Source: Marinococcus halophilus
Lineage (GTDB): Bacteria; Bacillota; Bacilli; Bacillales; Marinococcaceae
NCBI RefSeq assembly: GCF_002265875.1
Contig: NZ_NPFA01000008.1
Location: forward strand, 127,735 to 191,734
Reading direction: 5' to 3'
DNA: 64,000 nucleotides
Within the stretch, counting starts at the first letter, position 1. The number at the start of each line of letters is the position of its first letter. The notes below the pieces were generated by a model, which saw only the letters and a program-made list of their open reading frames with translations, was not told where the DNA came from and made no database searches. This document shows positions 7,835-17,250 of this stretch, in pieces. The position numbers were made by a program, and so were the translations under genes.

Positions 7835-8575
7835 ATGCAAATAACGATTATAGGCTTTTGGCATGCGTTTCCGGAGGCGGGGGAAGCAGCTTCCGGTTAC
7901 CTGCTTGAAGAAGAAGGGTTTCAGCTGTTGCTTGACTGCGGAAGCGGGGTGGTTTCCCAGCTGCAGCATTATACAGAGCTTAGCGGAATTGATGCTGTAC
8001 TGCTTTCCCACTACCACCAGGATCATGTAGGTGATTTTGGAGCTTTTCAGTATTATCGCCTGCTTGAACCTATACTCTGGCCGGAAAAGCATCATCAGGT
8101 GCCGGTTTATGCGCACCGGCAGGATGAAGAAGGCTTTCAGCGCCTGTTTTATAAAGAAGTAGTACAGCCGACAGAATACCGGGCGGAGGATCCGTTTGTA
8201 GCTGGGCCGTTTACTATTACTCCTGTGGCTGTAAAACACGCTGTGCCCTGCTTTGGTTTTCGGATTGAAACGGCTTCCGGAAGCCTGTTTTTTACCGCGG
8301 ACACTTCATATATACCCGAAATTGCGCAGGCAGCTGCCGGGGTGGATATACTTATAGCAGAGTCGAGTTTTTATGCCGGGCAGGATGGGTCATTTGCCGG
8401 ACATATGAATTCCGAAGAAGCAGCAAAACTAGCTGAAAAAGCTGAAGCAGGAAAATTAATATTGACTCATCTTCCTCATTTCGGAGAGCACATACAGTTA
8501 AAGAAAGAAGCAGAAAATATATTTTCAGGTCCCGTAGAGCTTGCAGCAACGGGCCTCAAGTTAACTATCGAATGA
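7835..8575 (+). CDS. MBL-fold metallo-hydrolase, YhfI-like
   Basis: Metallo-beta-lactamase-fold protein of 246 residues. The dinuclear metal motif HYHQDH is at about residues 55-60, with further ligands in the aspartate of FTADTSYIPE (about 157) and a C-terminal LTHLPHF histidine (about 216). This resembles B. subtilis YhfI and the RNase Z/arylsulfatase branch of the fold; the substrate is unknown. I prefer the ATG at 7835 behind GGGAGCGGGGG to an upstream TTG that lies against the rpmA terminator. The gene stands alone between two terminators. Confidence 0.85.
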   Translation: MQITIIGFWHAFPEAGEAASGYLLEEEGFQLLLDCGSGVVSQLQHYTELSGIDAVLLSHYHQDHVGDFGAFQYYRLLEPILWPEKHHQVPVYAHRQDEEGFQRLFYKEVVQPTEYRAEDPFVAGPFTITPVAVKHAVPCFGFRIETASGSLFFTADTSYIPEIAQAAAGVDILIAESSFYAGQDGSFAGHMNSEEAAKLAEKAEAGKLILTHLPHFGEHIQLKKEAENIFSGPVELAATGLKLTIE

Positions 8576-8581
8576 AGCAGA

Positions 8582-8610
8582 AATCATTTCTCCCGGGGAA
8601 TGATTTTTTT
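8582..8610 (+). terminator. Rho-independent terminator
   Basis: Stem AATCATT (8582-8588) / AATGATT (8599-8605) extended by inner C/G pairs, followed by a T-run to 8610. It isolates the metallo-hydrolase gene from the pst operon. Confidence 0.85.
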
Positions 8611-8641
8611 GCGTTTAAATGAAAGCGGAAGCATTTTTACC

Positions 8642-8695
8642 TTTACAAATTCTTAACAGTTCAGCTACTTTCTCTTAATAATTAAGTCCTATACT
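8642..8695 (+). promoter_or_regulatory. PhoP boxes and promoter of the pst operon
   Basis: TTTACA (8642-8647), TTAACA (8653-8658), GCTACT (8664-8669) and TTAATA (8675-8680) repeat at exactly 11-base intervals, the direct-repeat pattern (TT[ACT]ACA) bound by PhoP in Bacillus. A -10 box TATACT follows at 8690-8695 with no proper -35, as expected for a PhoP-activated promoter. This predicts induction on phosphate starvation. Confidence 0.85.
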
Positions 8696-8757
8696 AAGAA
8701 CTGGGAGCAAAAGAGTTGCTTTGCCTTGACTACATAAATAAAGAGGAGGAAGTTGGT

Positions 8758-9762
8758 TTGAACTTTAAAAAAGTATGGATGATTCCAACATTCGCTACGC
8801 TGGCAGTATTTGCATCCGCATGTGGCGGCGGGGGAGAAGAGCCCGGGGGTTCGGAAGAGAGTTCCGGCAGTGAAGGCAGCGGAGAAGAAAGTGCTGGCCA
8901 GGAAGGCGGAGGCTCTGGGGATATTGCTATTGACGGCTCCTCTACGGTTTTTCCGATTATGGAGGCAGTATCCGAAGAGTTTCAGCAGGAGCACGGGGAT
9001 ATCGAAGCTCCTGTAGGGGTTTCGGGTTCCGGGGGAGGATTTGAACGCTTTATTGCTGGCGAAACAGATTTAAGTAACGCTTCGCGTCCTATTGAGCAGG
9101 AAGAAGAAGAGGCGCTGGAAGAAGCGGGTATTGAATATACCGAGTTGGAATTGGCTTACGACGGCATCACCGTAGCTGTAAATACGGAAAATGACTTCGT
9201 GGACAATTTAACATTTGAAGAATTATCACAAATCTTTGCAGATGGAAGTGATGCACAGAACTGGTCTGACATTCGTGATAGCTGGCCAGAGGAGCCAATT
9301 GATATCTACGCGCCAGGCACGGATTCCGGCACGTACGATTATTTCAGTGAAGCAGTGCTTGAAGAAGGAGACATTAACCGTGAAGCACAGCTTTCCGAGG
9401 ATGATAACGTACTGGTGAACGGTGTCGCAGGCAGCCAGAACGCTATCGGCTTCTTCGGTTATGCGTACTATGCAGAAAATCAGGATTCCTTAAAAGCAGT
9501 TCCAATCGTACCGGAAGAAGACGGAAATGAAGGTATTGAGCCTAGCGAGGAAACAATTAACGATCAATCATACCCACTTGCGCGCCCGTTGTTCACATAT
9601 GTGAAAAATGAATCTCTTCAGCAGAACGAAGATGTTGTGGAGTATGTGCGGTTCATGAATGAAAACGCAGGAAGTTTAGCGGAAGAAGTAGGATACGTAG
9701 CGGCTCCAGAGGAAGTGTATGAAGAAAATGCCCAAAAGATTGACGAAGTAGTTAATCAATAG
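8758..9762 (+). CDS. pstS: Phosphate ABC transporter substrate-binding lipoprotein PstS
   Basis: High-affinity phosphate-binding protein of 334 residues. A signal peptide with lipobox FASAC puts the lipidated cysteine at about residue 21, followed by a long Gly/Ser/Glu linker and the PBP-like domain with the phosphate-contact motifs DGSSTVFP, VSGSGGGFERF, NASRPI and APGTDSGTYDYF. I choose the TTG at 8758, eight bases after GAGGAGG; a later ATG would shorten the signal peptide. The protein is highly acidic. It is the first gene of pstSCA-pstB-phoU, is preceded by Pho boxes and is followed by an attenuator-like hairpin. Confidence 0.96.
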   Translation: MNFKKVWMIPTFATLAVFASACGGGGEEPGGSEESSGSEGSGEESAGQEGGGSGDIAIDGSSTVFPIMEAVSEEFQQEHGDIEAPVGVSGSGGGFERFIAGETDLSNASRPIEQEEEEALEEAGIEYTELELAYDGITVAVNTENDFVDNLTFEELSQIFADGSDAQNWSDIRDSWPEEPIDIYAPGTDSGTYDYFSEAVLEEGDINREAQLSEDDNVLVNGVAGSQNAIGFFGYAYYAENQDSLKAVPIVPEEDGNEGIEPSEETINDQSYPLARPLFTYVKNESLQQNEDVVEYVRFMNENAGSLAEEVGYVAAPEEVYEENAQKIDEVVNQ

Positions 9763-9780
9763 AAGAAAATGGCACGGAGA

Positions 9781-9809
9781 AGCGAGGGAGAATATACTCC
9801 CTTGCTTTT
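9781..9809 (+). terminator. Intercistronic hairpin between pstS and pstC (attenuator)
   Basis: Ten-pair stem AGCGAGGGAG (9781-9790) / CTCCCTTGCT (9797-9806) with loop AATATA, followed by only TTTT. A leaky terminator or RNA-stabilising hairpin here would let pstS be expressed well above the membrane and ATPase subunits, as is typical of binding-protein operons. Confidence 0.75.
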
Positions 9810-9852
9810 ATCCTTGCACTTAGGGAATTATCTGTTAAGGGGATGTGCAGAA

Positions 9853-10791
9853 ATGGAAGATCGTTCAAAACTCTCGATCAGTGAACGAATCGAGCAGAGA
9901 ACCAAAGGTTCGGGTTCATCGAGTTTCATGGAAAAGCTGATGCCTATTGTCTTTTTTATTTGCGCTTTAATATCGGTACTTACTACTGTCGGTATTGTTT
10001 TTACTCTTTTATTTGAAACAATAACATTTTTCAGTAATGTGCCGTTTGCTGATTTCTTCGCTTCTGTGGAATGGTATCCATTTTTCTCTGACCCACAGTA
10101 TGGTATTTGGCCATTGGTGAACGGGACATTAATGATTGCAGGAATTGCTATGCTTGTGGCAGTACCTTTCGGACTGGGCGCTGCTATTTATTTAAGTGAA
10201 TACGCATCGGAAAAAGTACGTAAAACAGTAAAACCTGTTCTTGAGGTATTGGCAGGCATACCGACGATTGTGTATGGCTTTTTTGCTCTTACGTTTGTTA
10301 CACCGATTTTACGATCCATTATACCAGGGATGGATATTTATAATGCGCTTAGTCCCGGAATTATCGTTGGTGTTATGATCATTCCAATGATTGCAAGCCT
10401 TTCGGAAGATGCAATGAGTTCTGTGCCAAATTCGATCCGCCAGGGCGCTTTTGCTTTAGGGGCCACCCGAATGGAAGTGACCGTAAAAGTAGTTATGCCG
10501 GCAGCTTTGTCAGGCATTATTGCTTCTTTTGTTCTGGGAATATCCCGGGCGATTGGAGAAACAATGATTGTAACAGTGGCCGGTGGAGCGAGTCCAACAA
10601 TGACACTCGATCCGACAGGGGCTGTACAGACTATGACTGCCTACATTGTGCAGGCAACTCAGGGAGACGCAGGGTTTGGTACCCCGATTTACTACAGTAT
10701 CTACGCTGTCGGAATGACGTTGTTTGTCTTTACTTTGGCTATGAATCTGCTGGCTCACTACATTTCCCGCAGATTCCGGGAGGATTACTAA
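9853..10791 (+). CDS. pstC: Phosphate ABC transporter permease PstC
   Basis: Inner-membrane permease of 312 residues with six predicted transmembrane helices and the permease EAA-type loop (about residues 190-215, DAMSSVPNSIRQGAFALGAT). A stretch such as GIPTIVYGFFAL is typical of PstC/PstA. The start at ATG 9853 follows AAGGGGA; a longer frame beginning at 9769 would run through the intercistronic hairpin and is rejected. It forms the channel with PstA. The stop is directly followed by the pstA start. Confidence 0.95.
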   Translation: MEDRSKLSISERIEQRTKGSGSSSFMEKLMPIVFFICALISVLTTVGIVFTLLFETITFFSNVPFADFFASVEWYPFFSDPQYGIWPLVNGTLMIAGIAMLVAVPFGLGAAIYLSEYASEKVRKTVKPVLEVLAGIPTIVYGFFALTFVTPILRSIIPGMDIYNALSPGIIVGVMIIPMIASLSEDAMSSVPNSIRQGAFALGATRMEVTVKVVMPAALSGIIASFVLGISRAIGETMIVTVAGGASPTMTLDPTGAVQTMTAYIVQATQGDAGFGTPIYYSIYAVGMTLFVFTLAMNLLAHYISRRFREDY

Positions 10792-11691
10792 ATGAAATTT
10801 GCAAATACGACAGTACCGCAGGAAGTACAGAAGGAAAACTCCCCGCAGTTAAGTAAAAGACAGATTTGGAATAAAGTTTTCAAGGGTGTATGCTTTACCG
10901 CTACAGCTTTTAGTATAGCAATGCTTCTCATATTACTGGTACGAATAGTCACCCAGGGAGCAGGCTTCCTTGATTGGGGCCTTTTGACTAATTTTGCGTC
11001 AAGAAACGCTGAAGATGCCGGACTGCTGGCTGCCTTAGCTGGAACGATTTGGCTCATGCTGGTTACGGCACCTGTTTCATTTATTTTAGGGGTCGGTACT
11101 GCTGTTTATTTGGAGGAATACGCACCTCGAAACAAATTTACAAACTTGCTTCAAACCAACATTTCGAATCTTGCTGGTGTCCCGTCTGTTGTATTCGGCC
11201 TGCTGGGGCTTACAATATTTAACCGTCTCATGGGCATGGGAGCAAGTGTCATTGCTGGGGGACTGACGCTCTCCCTGCTTGTGCTTCCGATTATCGTTGT
11301 GGCTTCTAGAGAGGCTATCAGCGCAGTGCCGACAGATGTTAAGCATGCCTCCTATGCGATGGGGGCAACAAAATGGCAGACAATCTTTAGAATTGTTGTG
11401 CCTACAGCTTTGCCGGGGGTGTTAACAGGTACCATTCTAGCTTTATCCCGGGCGATCGGTGAAACAGCTCCTATCCTGGTGCTTGGTGCGTTAACATACG
11501 TCGCTTCCACCCCTTCAAACCTATTTTCGAATTTCACAGCAATGCCGGTTCAGATATATAACTGGACCGGCCGGCCACAGCAGGAATTTCAGGATATTGC
11601 AGCAGCTGGGATCATTATTTTACTGTTGATGCTTTTGGTTATGAACTCGATTGCTGTATTTATCAGAAGTAAATTCCAGAAGCGCTTTTAA
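10792..11691 (+). CDS. pstA: Phosphate ABC transporter permease PstA
   Basis: Permease of 299 residues with six transmembrane helices. It has the PstA signatures [15 protein letters not shown] and the cytoplasmic loop [21 protein letters not shown] that contacts PstB. The ATG lies immediately after the pstC stop codon and the ribosome site GGGAGGA is inside the end of pstC, so the two are translationally coupled. It functions with PstC as the phosphate channel. Confidence 0.95.
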   Translation: MKFANTTVPQEVQKENSPQLSKRQIWNKVFKGVCFTATAFSIAMLLILLVRIVTQGAGFLDWGLLTNFASRNAEDAGLLAALAGTIWLMLVTAPVSFILGVGTAVYLEEYAPRNKFTNLLQTNISNLAGVPSVVFGLLGLTIFNRLMGMGASVIAGGLTLSLLVLPIIVVASREAISAVPTDVKHASYAMGATKWQTIFRIVVPTALPGVLTGTILALSRAIGETAPILVLGALTYVASTPSNLFSNFTAMPVQIYNWTGRPQQEFQDIAAAGIIILLLMLLVMNSIAVFIRSKFQKRF

Positions 11692-11719
11692 TAAAAGGCA
11701 CAAAGAAAGGGGTAGCCAG

Positions 11720-12535
11720 ATGCAAACCAAGCATGAAAACCGTTCAGTAGAGGATAATAGTATTAATGCCGAGGAAAAAGCACCGCTTGCCTACAATGTT
11801 GAGCAGTTGAATCTTTGGTACGCTGATAACCATGCGCTGCAGGACATTTCAATGAAAATCCCGGAAAAATCTGTGACAGCTATTATTGGTCCTTCAGGCT
11901 GTGGAAAATCGACATTTATTAAAACATTAAACCGAATGACCGAAATGAACCCGATTGTGAAAACAAACGGCTCTATCAAATATCGGGAAAATGAGATTTT
12001 TGCAAAGAATTTTAGTGTAGAATATTTACGGACTAAGGTAGGTATGGTGTTTCAAAACCCGAACCCGTTTCCAAAATCAATCTACGACAACGTCACGTAT
12101 GGCCCGAAAATTCATGGCATTAAAGATAAAAAAACGCTTGATGAAATCGTAGAAAGAAGCTTAAAAAAAGCAGCCATCTGGGATGAGACGAAGGACCGGC
12201 TGAAAGAAAATGCTTTCGGCCTTTCCGGCGGCCAGCAGCAGCGTCTATGTATCGCCCGCTGCCTCGCGATCGAGCCTGATATTATTTTAATGGATGAGCC
12301 TACCTCAGCATTGGACCCGATTTCCACGCTGAAAATAGAAGAACTGGTCCAGGAGCTTAAAAAAGACTACACGATTGTTATTGTTACCCATAATATGCAG
12401 CAGGCCGCCCGGATTTCGGACAGTACAGCTTTCTTCTTAAATGGCGTCATTGTAGAACATGATCAAACAGATAAAATCTTTTCCTCACCGGAAAAAAAGG
12501 AAACCGAAGATTATATTTCCGGCAGATTCGGCTGA
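11720..12535 (+). CDS. pstB: Phosphate ABC transporter ATP-binding protein PstB
   Basis: ABC ATPase of 271 residues: Walker [10 protein letters not shown] at 57-65, Q-loop [18 protein letters not shown] signature LSGGQQQR, Walker [13 protein letters not shown] and H-loop IVTHNMQQA. The [11 protein letters not shown] stretch is diagnostic for PstB. The ATG at 11720 follows AAAGAAAGGGG; an in-frame extension into pstA is rejected. It couples ATP hydrolysis to phosphate import by PstSCA. Confidence 0.97.
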   Translation: MQTKHENRSVEDNSINAEEKAPLAYNVEQLNLWYADNHALQDISMKIPEKSVTAIIGPSGCGKSTFIKTLNRMTEMNPIVKTNGSIKYRENEIFAKNFSVEYLRTKVGMVFQNPNPFPKSIYDNVTYGPKIHGIKDKKTLDEIVERSLKKAAIWDETKDRLKENAFGLSGGQQQRLCIARCLAIEPDIILMDEPTSALDPISTLKIEELVQELKKDYTIVIVTHNMQQAARISDSTAFFLNGVIVEHDQTDKIFSSPEKKETEDYISGRFG

Positions 12536-12557
12536 TCCGGAAGAAAGAGGTTATATA

Positions 12558-13214
12558 ATGGGCGTTCGAAAGTCGTACGAGCAGGATTTGACGTATTTAA
12601 AACAAGAGGTACTCGCTATGGGAAAATACGTGAAGTATGCTTTCGAGCAATCCCTGCTCGCCCTAAAAATCAATGACAATCAATCACTTACCCAAAATAT
12701 TGTTGCAGACGATAAAAACATCAATTCCATGGAGCTGAAAATCATGGATGCTGCAATGCTGACCATTGCCAAGCAGCAGCCGGTGGCTACCGATCTTCGA
12801 AGATGCATTGTGGCTTTAAAAATGGCTGGTGATCTTGAACGAATGGGGGATATTGCAGTAGATATTGCCAAAGGCTCAGCCAGATTAAGTGAAAATAGAA
12901 GCCGGAATGATACTGACCAGTTAACTGATATGGCGGAAATTGCCAAGCAAATGTTTGACCAGGCCATGGAGGCATATGAGAATCAGGAATTGATGCACGC
13001 CCAACGTGTTGCTTCTTTAGATGATCATGTGGACAGTAAATACAAATCATTTATACAGAAGCAGCTTCGGCAGAAAGCCGATGAAGTACTGCTGGAAGAT
13101 ATTACCCAGCTATCTTTTATCGGCCGCTATATCGAGCGGTTTGCGGATCATACAACCAACCTGGCAGAGTGGGTGGTTTATGAAGTGAATGGCCAACATT
13201 TTGATTTAAATTAA
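12558..13214 (+). CDS. phoU: Phosphate signalling regulator PhoU
   Basis: Protein of 218 residues made of two three-helix PhoU repeats with the metal-binding motifs DLERMGDIAVDIA (about 95-107) and IGRYIERFADHTTNLAE (about 194-210). PhoU links Pst transport activity to the phosphate two-component system and restrains uptake. It is the last gene of the pst operon, 22 bases after pstB, and is closed by a terminator. B. subtilis carries pstBA and pstBB here and no phoU in the operon, so this layout is closer to that of other bacilli. Confidence 0.95.
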   Translation: MGVRKSYEQDLTYLKQEVLAMGKYVKYAFEQSLLALKINDNQSLTQNIVADDKNINSMELKIMDAAMLTIAKQQPVATDLRRCIVALKMAGDLERMGDIAVDIAKGSARLSENRSRNDTDQLTDMAEIAKQMFDQAMEAYENQELMHAQRVASLDDHVDSKYKSFIQKQLRQKADEVLLEDITQLSFIGRYIERFADHTTNLAEWVVYEVNGQHFDLN

Positions 13215-13219
13215 CATGA

Positions 13220-13267
13220 AAAGCATGAAGAAGCCTCCGTCACATATAGCGGGGGCTTTTATGCTTT
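13220..13267 (+). terminator. Terminator after phoU
   Basis: Stem AAGCCTCCG (13231-13239) / CGGGGGCTT (13250-13258) followed by TTTT; an outer pair AAAGCAT/ATGCTTT lengthens it. Confidence 0.85.
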
Positions 13268-13419
13268 CCTGAAGCCGCAAGGCCGCCCGAATCCCTGAAA
13301 GAAAAATTTTACTCTGCTCTTATCTCAAATACCTGCTCCGGGCTGTCGATATAAAAAGAGAAGATGATGTTACAGCTCACCATTGATTAGTATTGAGTTC
13401 AAAAGGCGGAGGTACGGGC

Positions 13420-15390
13420 ATGAGCCATACAGAATATTTGGATATGTTTATTGAAGAAAGCCAGGAGCACATTCAGGCGATTAACGTCCACTTGTTGGAA
13501 CTTGAAAAGCAACCGGAGGATGAAACGATTATCGGGGAAATTTTTCGTTCAGCCCACACGATGAAAGGCATGGCCGGGACAATGGGGTACGATGATTTGA
13601 CGAATGTGACGCACGCCCTCGAAAATGTTCTTGACCAAATGCGTGAAAAAACAAGGCTTGCAGATGCAGAAACGATGGATGTATTGCTTGAAGCAGCAGA
13701 TATAGCTGAAGAAATTGTAGAAAATATCGCTTCGGGTGGCGATGGAAAAAAAGATATACAGGCCATTACGGCAAAGCTTCTTGGCAAAAGCACTCAATCT
13801 GAGACAGCTTTGAAAACAGAAAAAACAAAGAGTGTTGCCATGGATTGGAACGAATACGACCAGGCAGTAATCGCCCAGTCGGTGGATAGCGGAATGCAGG
13901 CATATACAATTCAAGTCGTACTTGAGGAGCATGCCATGCTAAAAGCAGCACGTGCCTATATGGTGTTTGAAGCTCTTGAAGCAGACGGCTATGTTATTAA
14001 ATCTGTGCCGGAAGCTTCAGATATTGAAGCAGAACGGTTTGATAACGAATTTACTGTAGCAGTAGTGACCGCCGCTGCAAAAGAAGAAGTGGTCAGCCGG
14101 ATAGCTTCTATTTCCGAAATTGGAGAAGTGCTGGCAGAGGAAATTGAACTAGGGAGTAAAACGGAGAACCGGGAAAGTTCCGAAAAGCCAACGGTTCCAG
14201 TTGAGAAAGAAACCAGTGCTCCAGAACGGAAGCGTGCTGATACCAACAAAACGATCCGGGTTAACATCGACCGGCTGGATAAGCTGATGAACCTCTTTGA
14301 AGAGCTGGTTATTGACCGCGGGCGCCTCGAGCGTATATCCGAAGAAATACGAAGCAGTGAGTTGACAGAGACAGTCGAAAGAATGTCCCGGACGACCGGA
14401 AGCCTGCAGGAAATTATTTTACATATGCGAATGGTGCCGGTAGACCAAGTGTTCAGCCGTTTTCCGAAAATGGTGCGGAGCCTGTCTAGAGACCTTGGCA
14501 AGCAGATTGAACTTGAAGTCATCGGGGCAGAAACAGAACTCGATCGTTCTATTATTGATGAAATCGGGGACCCACTCGTTCACCTTATACGAAATTCGAT
14601 CGACCATGGAATTGAGATGCCCGAAAAAAGAAGGCAGAACGGCAAGCCGGAAGAGGGACACGTAGAGCTTCGTGCCTATCACAGCGGGAATCATGTGTAT
14701 ATTGAAATTGAGGATGATGGCGGCGGGATTGACCGGGAGCGTGTATTGAAAAAAGCAGTGGAAAACGAAGTAATAGCTGCAGAAGATGCGGACGCCCTGA
14801 CGGATTACGATATTCATCAGTTTATTTTTTCAGCAGGATTCAGCACTGTCGATAAAGTGACTGATTTATCGGGGCGCGGTGTAGGCCTGGATGTTGTGAA
14901 AAACACGTTTGAGTCGCTCGGCGGTGTAATCAGTGTGCATTCCGAGAAAGGGAAGGGGACGAAGTTCAGTATTCAGCTGCCGCTGACTCTTTCAATTATT
15001 GATGTAATGCTTGTGGATGTAGGACAAGAGCATTACGGGCTGCCGCTGACTTCGATTGTAGAAACGGCAAGTATTAAGAGCGACAGCATATTTTATGTGC
15101 ACAAGCGGAAAATGATTGATTTTCGCGGAAACATTATCCCGGTGATGTTTTTGGAGGATGTGTTTGAAGTTCCAGTGGCACGGGAGTGGGATCGGGAAAA
15201 TTATTCTGTAGTAGTGGTTCATAAAGGGGAAAAAATGGCCGCCCTGGTCGTCGACAGCTTTATTGGCCAGCAGGATGTCGTACTGAAATCGCTTGGCCAT
15301 TACCTCAGGGACGTGCGCGCCATATCCGGAGCAACGATCCTTGGTGATGGCAATGTAGCATTAATTGTAGATACGAATGCTCTATTGTAA
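13420..15390 (+). CDS. cheA: Chemotaxis histidine kinase CheA
   Basis: Cytoplasmic sensor kinase of 656 residues. Domain order: P1 Hpt (1-110) with phospho-accepting His46 in RSAHTMKGMAG; P2 response-regulator-binding domain (about 150-235); P3 dimerisation helices (about 285-345); P4 HATPase with the N box HLIRNSIDHGIE, G1 DDGGGID and G2 GRGVGLDVV; and P5 CheW-like domain (about 520-656). It autophosphorylates in receptor arrays and passes phosphate to CheY/CheB. The ATG at 13420 is seven bases after AGGCGGAGG. In B. subtilis cheA sits in the large fla/che operon; here it is followed only by cheW, so it may be a relocated or second copy. Confidence 0.96.
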   Translation: MSHTEYLDMFIEESQEHIQAINVHLLELEKQPEDETIIGEIFRSAHTMKGMAGTMGYDDLTNVTHALENVLDQMREKTRLADAETMDVLLEAADIAEEIVENIASGGDGKKDIQAITAKLLGKSTQSETALKTEKTKSVAMDWNEYDQAVIAQSVDSGMQAYTIQVVLEEHAMLKAARAYMVFEALEADGYVIKSVPEASDIEAERFDNEFTVAVVTAAAKEEVVSRIASISEIGEVLAEEIELGSKTENRESSEKPTVPVEKETSAPERKRADTNKTIRVNIDRLDKLMNLFEELVIDRGRLERISEEIRSSELTETVERMSRTTGSLQEIILHMRMVPVDQVFSRFPKMVRSLSRDLGKQIELEVIGAETELDRSIIDEIGDPLVHLIRNSIDHGIEMPEKRRQNGKPEEGHVELRAYHSGNHVYIEIEDDGGGIDRERVLKKAVENEVIAAEDADALTDYDIHQFIFSAGFSTVDKVTDLSGRGVGLDVVKNTFESLGGVISVHSEKGKGTKFSIQLPLTLSIIDVMLVDVGQEHYGLPLTSIVETASIKSDSIFYVHKRKMIDFRGNIIPVMFLEDVFEVPVAREWDRENYSVVVVHKGEKMAALVVDSFIGQQDVVLKSLGHYLRDVRAISGATILGDGNVALIVDTNALL

Positions 15391-15405
15391 GGAGGAAAAG
15401 ATAGT

Positions 15406-15858
15406 ATGACAGAAGAAAACGCCGTGAAAAAAGTCATTATATTCCGGCTGGAGGCCGAAGAATACGGGGTTGAAGTAAGTTATGTCCAGTCGATCGAACG
15501 AATGCAGAATTTCACTCGTATACCGAATGCAGAAAAAAGCGTACGCGGGGTAATTAATTTACGGGGTGTTATCATTCCAATCATTGATCTTCGAAAAAAG
15601 CTTTCCTACGAAGAAGTCTCATATACGGAAGAAACGAGAATTTTAATTTTAGCTCTTGAAGGCAACCATGCTGGCCTTATTGTGGACGCGGCTAACGACG
15701 TGATGGATATATTTGAAAGTGAAATCGGAGCGCCGCCTCAGGCAATGTCGAAAGAAGAACAAATGTATTTAAAGAATGTAGTTAAGAAAGAAAACCGCGT
15801 GTTCACTCTATTAAATGTCTATGCAGTAGCCGAGTCGTTGGATACGGCGTCTGTTTGA
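15406..15858 (+). CDS. cheW: Chemotaxis coupling protein CheW
   Basis: Adaptor of 150 residues that links chemoreceptors to CheA. It has the CheW SH3-like double barrel with the motifs VIIFRLEAEEYGVEVSYVQSI, the conserved RGVINLRGVIIPIIDLR (about 45-61) and GLIVDAANDV. It starts 16 bases after cheA behind TAAGGAGGA and ends at a terminator, forming a two-gene operon with cheA. Confidence 0.96.
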   Translation: MTEENAVKKVIIFRLEAEEYGVEVSYVQSIERMQNFTRIPNAEKSVRGVINLRGVIIPIIDLRKKLSYEEVSYTEETRILILALEGNHAGLIVDAANDVMDIFESEIGAPPQAMSKEEQMYLKNVVKKENRVFTLLNVYAVAESLDTASV

Positions 15859-15863
15859 TTCAA

Positions 15864-15905
15864 AGGGCTGTTCTCCTTTACGATGAGGAAAACAGCCCTG
15901 TTTCT
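15864..15905 (+). terminator. Terminator after cheW
   Basis: Stem AGGGCTGTT (15864-15872) / AACAGCCCT (15891-15899), 18-base loop with some inner pairing, then GTTTCTT. The T-run is modest. Confidence 0.7.
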
Positions 15906-16039
15906 TATAGGGAAGCGCAAAAACCGAAGAAGGAGAACGGTAAAAATATTCACAGGACTGTACGCCGCAGGTAGAACAAGGTATGATGTTAACAGCGACG
16001 CCGTGCGTCCGAAATTTTATATAATGGGGACATGCTTCC

Positions 16040-17221
16040 ATGAGTTTACATCAATCGACCGAAGAAAAACAGTATGATATCAATATGATGTTCGTATTGT
16101 TTTTATTTTCAGTAGTCAGCTGTTTCTACATTTTTCAGGCACAGCAGCTTGAACAGTATGAAGGTAATTTTATGATTCAGCAGATTATTTTTTTCGTGCT
16201 GGCTTTTGCGATTATGATGGTAGTTCTACATTTTGATTTTGAGTATTACTTGGTACTGCACTGGTTTTTATACGCTGTGGGGCTGGCTCTTTTGGCAGGG
16301 CTGCTGGTCGCTCCCTCAAGTATCGCCCCGGTAATCAATGGAGCGAAATCATGGTATATCATACCGGGCCTCGGCCAGTTTCAACCAGCGGAATTCATGA
16401 GGATTTTCCTGATTTTGACGCTCAGCGCTATTATTTACAATCACCATACAGAGTACAGTGGAAGCAAAAATATGCGCTCTGACTTTATACTTATAGGGAA
16501 AATGTTTTTGCCGACACTTCCGGTGGTTCTGCTTTTGGCGACGCAGCCGGATATGGGGAGCGTCATGCTCGTAGGTGCTATTTTCGTTTCTCTCTTAGTC
16601 GTTTCAGGCATTTCCTATAAAATATTGGTAGTAGCTATCGGAGGGCCGCTTTTAGCAATACTTGGATTTGTCGTTTCATTTTTTCAGTTTCCCAATTTGA
16701 TGGAGCGGTTTGTATTTTCTAATATGGACCCTTACCAGGTAAGCAGAATTCAGGGGTGGCTGAATCCGTTTGAAAATCAGGATGCTGGTTTTCAAACAGC
16801 AAGAGCACTGACGGCTATCGGCTCTGGAAGGTTGTTTGGCAATGACGGAACCCAGGTTTATATTCCGGAAGCCCATACGGACTTTATCTTTGCAGTTATT
16901 GGTTCAGTGCATGGCTTTCTGGGCGGCGCGATGGTTATTACCCTTTATTTTGTGCTACTGTACCAGATCCTTTTGATTAGCATGCGTTCACATAACGCTT
17001 ATGGCAAGTACATCTGCGCAGGCGTGATTGGGCTGTTTGCTTTCCAGATATTTCAAAATATTGGTCAAAGCCTTGGCCTTCTGCCTGTTACTGGCTTTAC
17101 GCTGCCGCTTCTCAGCTACGGAGGAAGCTCGCTTGTCGGGACAATGTTTATTTTAGGAATTGTAATGAGCGTACGCTATCATTCAAAAAATTACTTTTTC
17201 GCTCATCACAAAAATCAATAA
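16040..17221 (+). CDS. rodA: RodA/FtsW-type SEDS peptidoglycan polymerase
   Basis: Integral membrane glycosyltransferase of 393 residues with ten predicted transmembrane helices. SEDS signatures include PVINGAKSWYIIPGLGQFQPAEFMR (key parts GAKSW and QPAEFMR, about 100-124), the extracellular loop with the DxHTDFIFAVIGS-type motif (here EAHTDFIFAVIGS, about 277-289) and the C-terminal LLSYGGSSL. Overall it matches RodA better than FtsW (no conserved FtsW C-terminus). RodA polymerises glycan strands with a class B PBP during elongation. The ATG at 16040 has GGGGA upstream. Whether another rodA exists elsewhere cannot be told. Confidence 0.9.
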   Translation: MSLHQSTEEKQYDINMMFVLFLFSVVSCFYIFQAQQLEQYEGNFMIQQIIFFVLAFAIMMVVLHFDFEYYLVLHWFLYAVGLALLAGLLVAPSSIAPVINGAKSWYIIPGLGQFQPAEFMRIFLILTLSAIIYNHHTEYSGSKNMRSDFILIGKMFLPTLPVVLLLATQPDMGSVMLVGAIFVSLLVVSGISYKILVVAIGGPLLAILGFVVSFFQFPNLMERFVFSNMDPYQVSRIQGWLNPFENQDAGFQTARALTAIGSGRLFGNDGTQVYIPEAHTDFIFAVIGSVHGFLGGAMVITLYFVLLYQILLISMRSHNAYGKYICAGVIGLFAFQIFQNIGQSLGLLPVTGFTLPLLSYGGSSLVGTMFILGIVMSVRYHSKNYFFAHHKNQ

Positions 17222-17250
17222 AAGCCAGCCGGATCACGGCTGGCTTTTGT
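17221..17250. terminator. Terminator between rodA and the convergent yvrJ group
   Basis: Stem AAAGCCAGCC (17221-17230) / GGCTGGCTTTT (17238-17248). T-rich on the plus side; the A-tract around the left arm also allows use from the minus strand, where yvrJ ends at 17251. Confidence 0.85.

Noticed and set aside
15989..16025. TTAACA...TATAAT before rodA
   Set aside because: The spacer is 25 bases; only the -10 is convincing.
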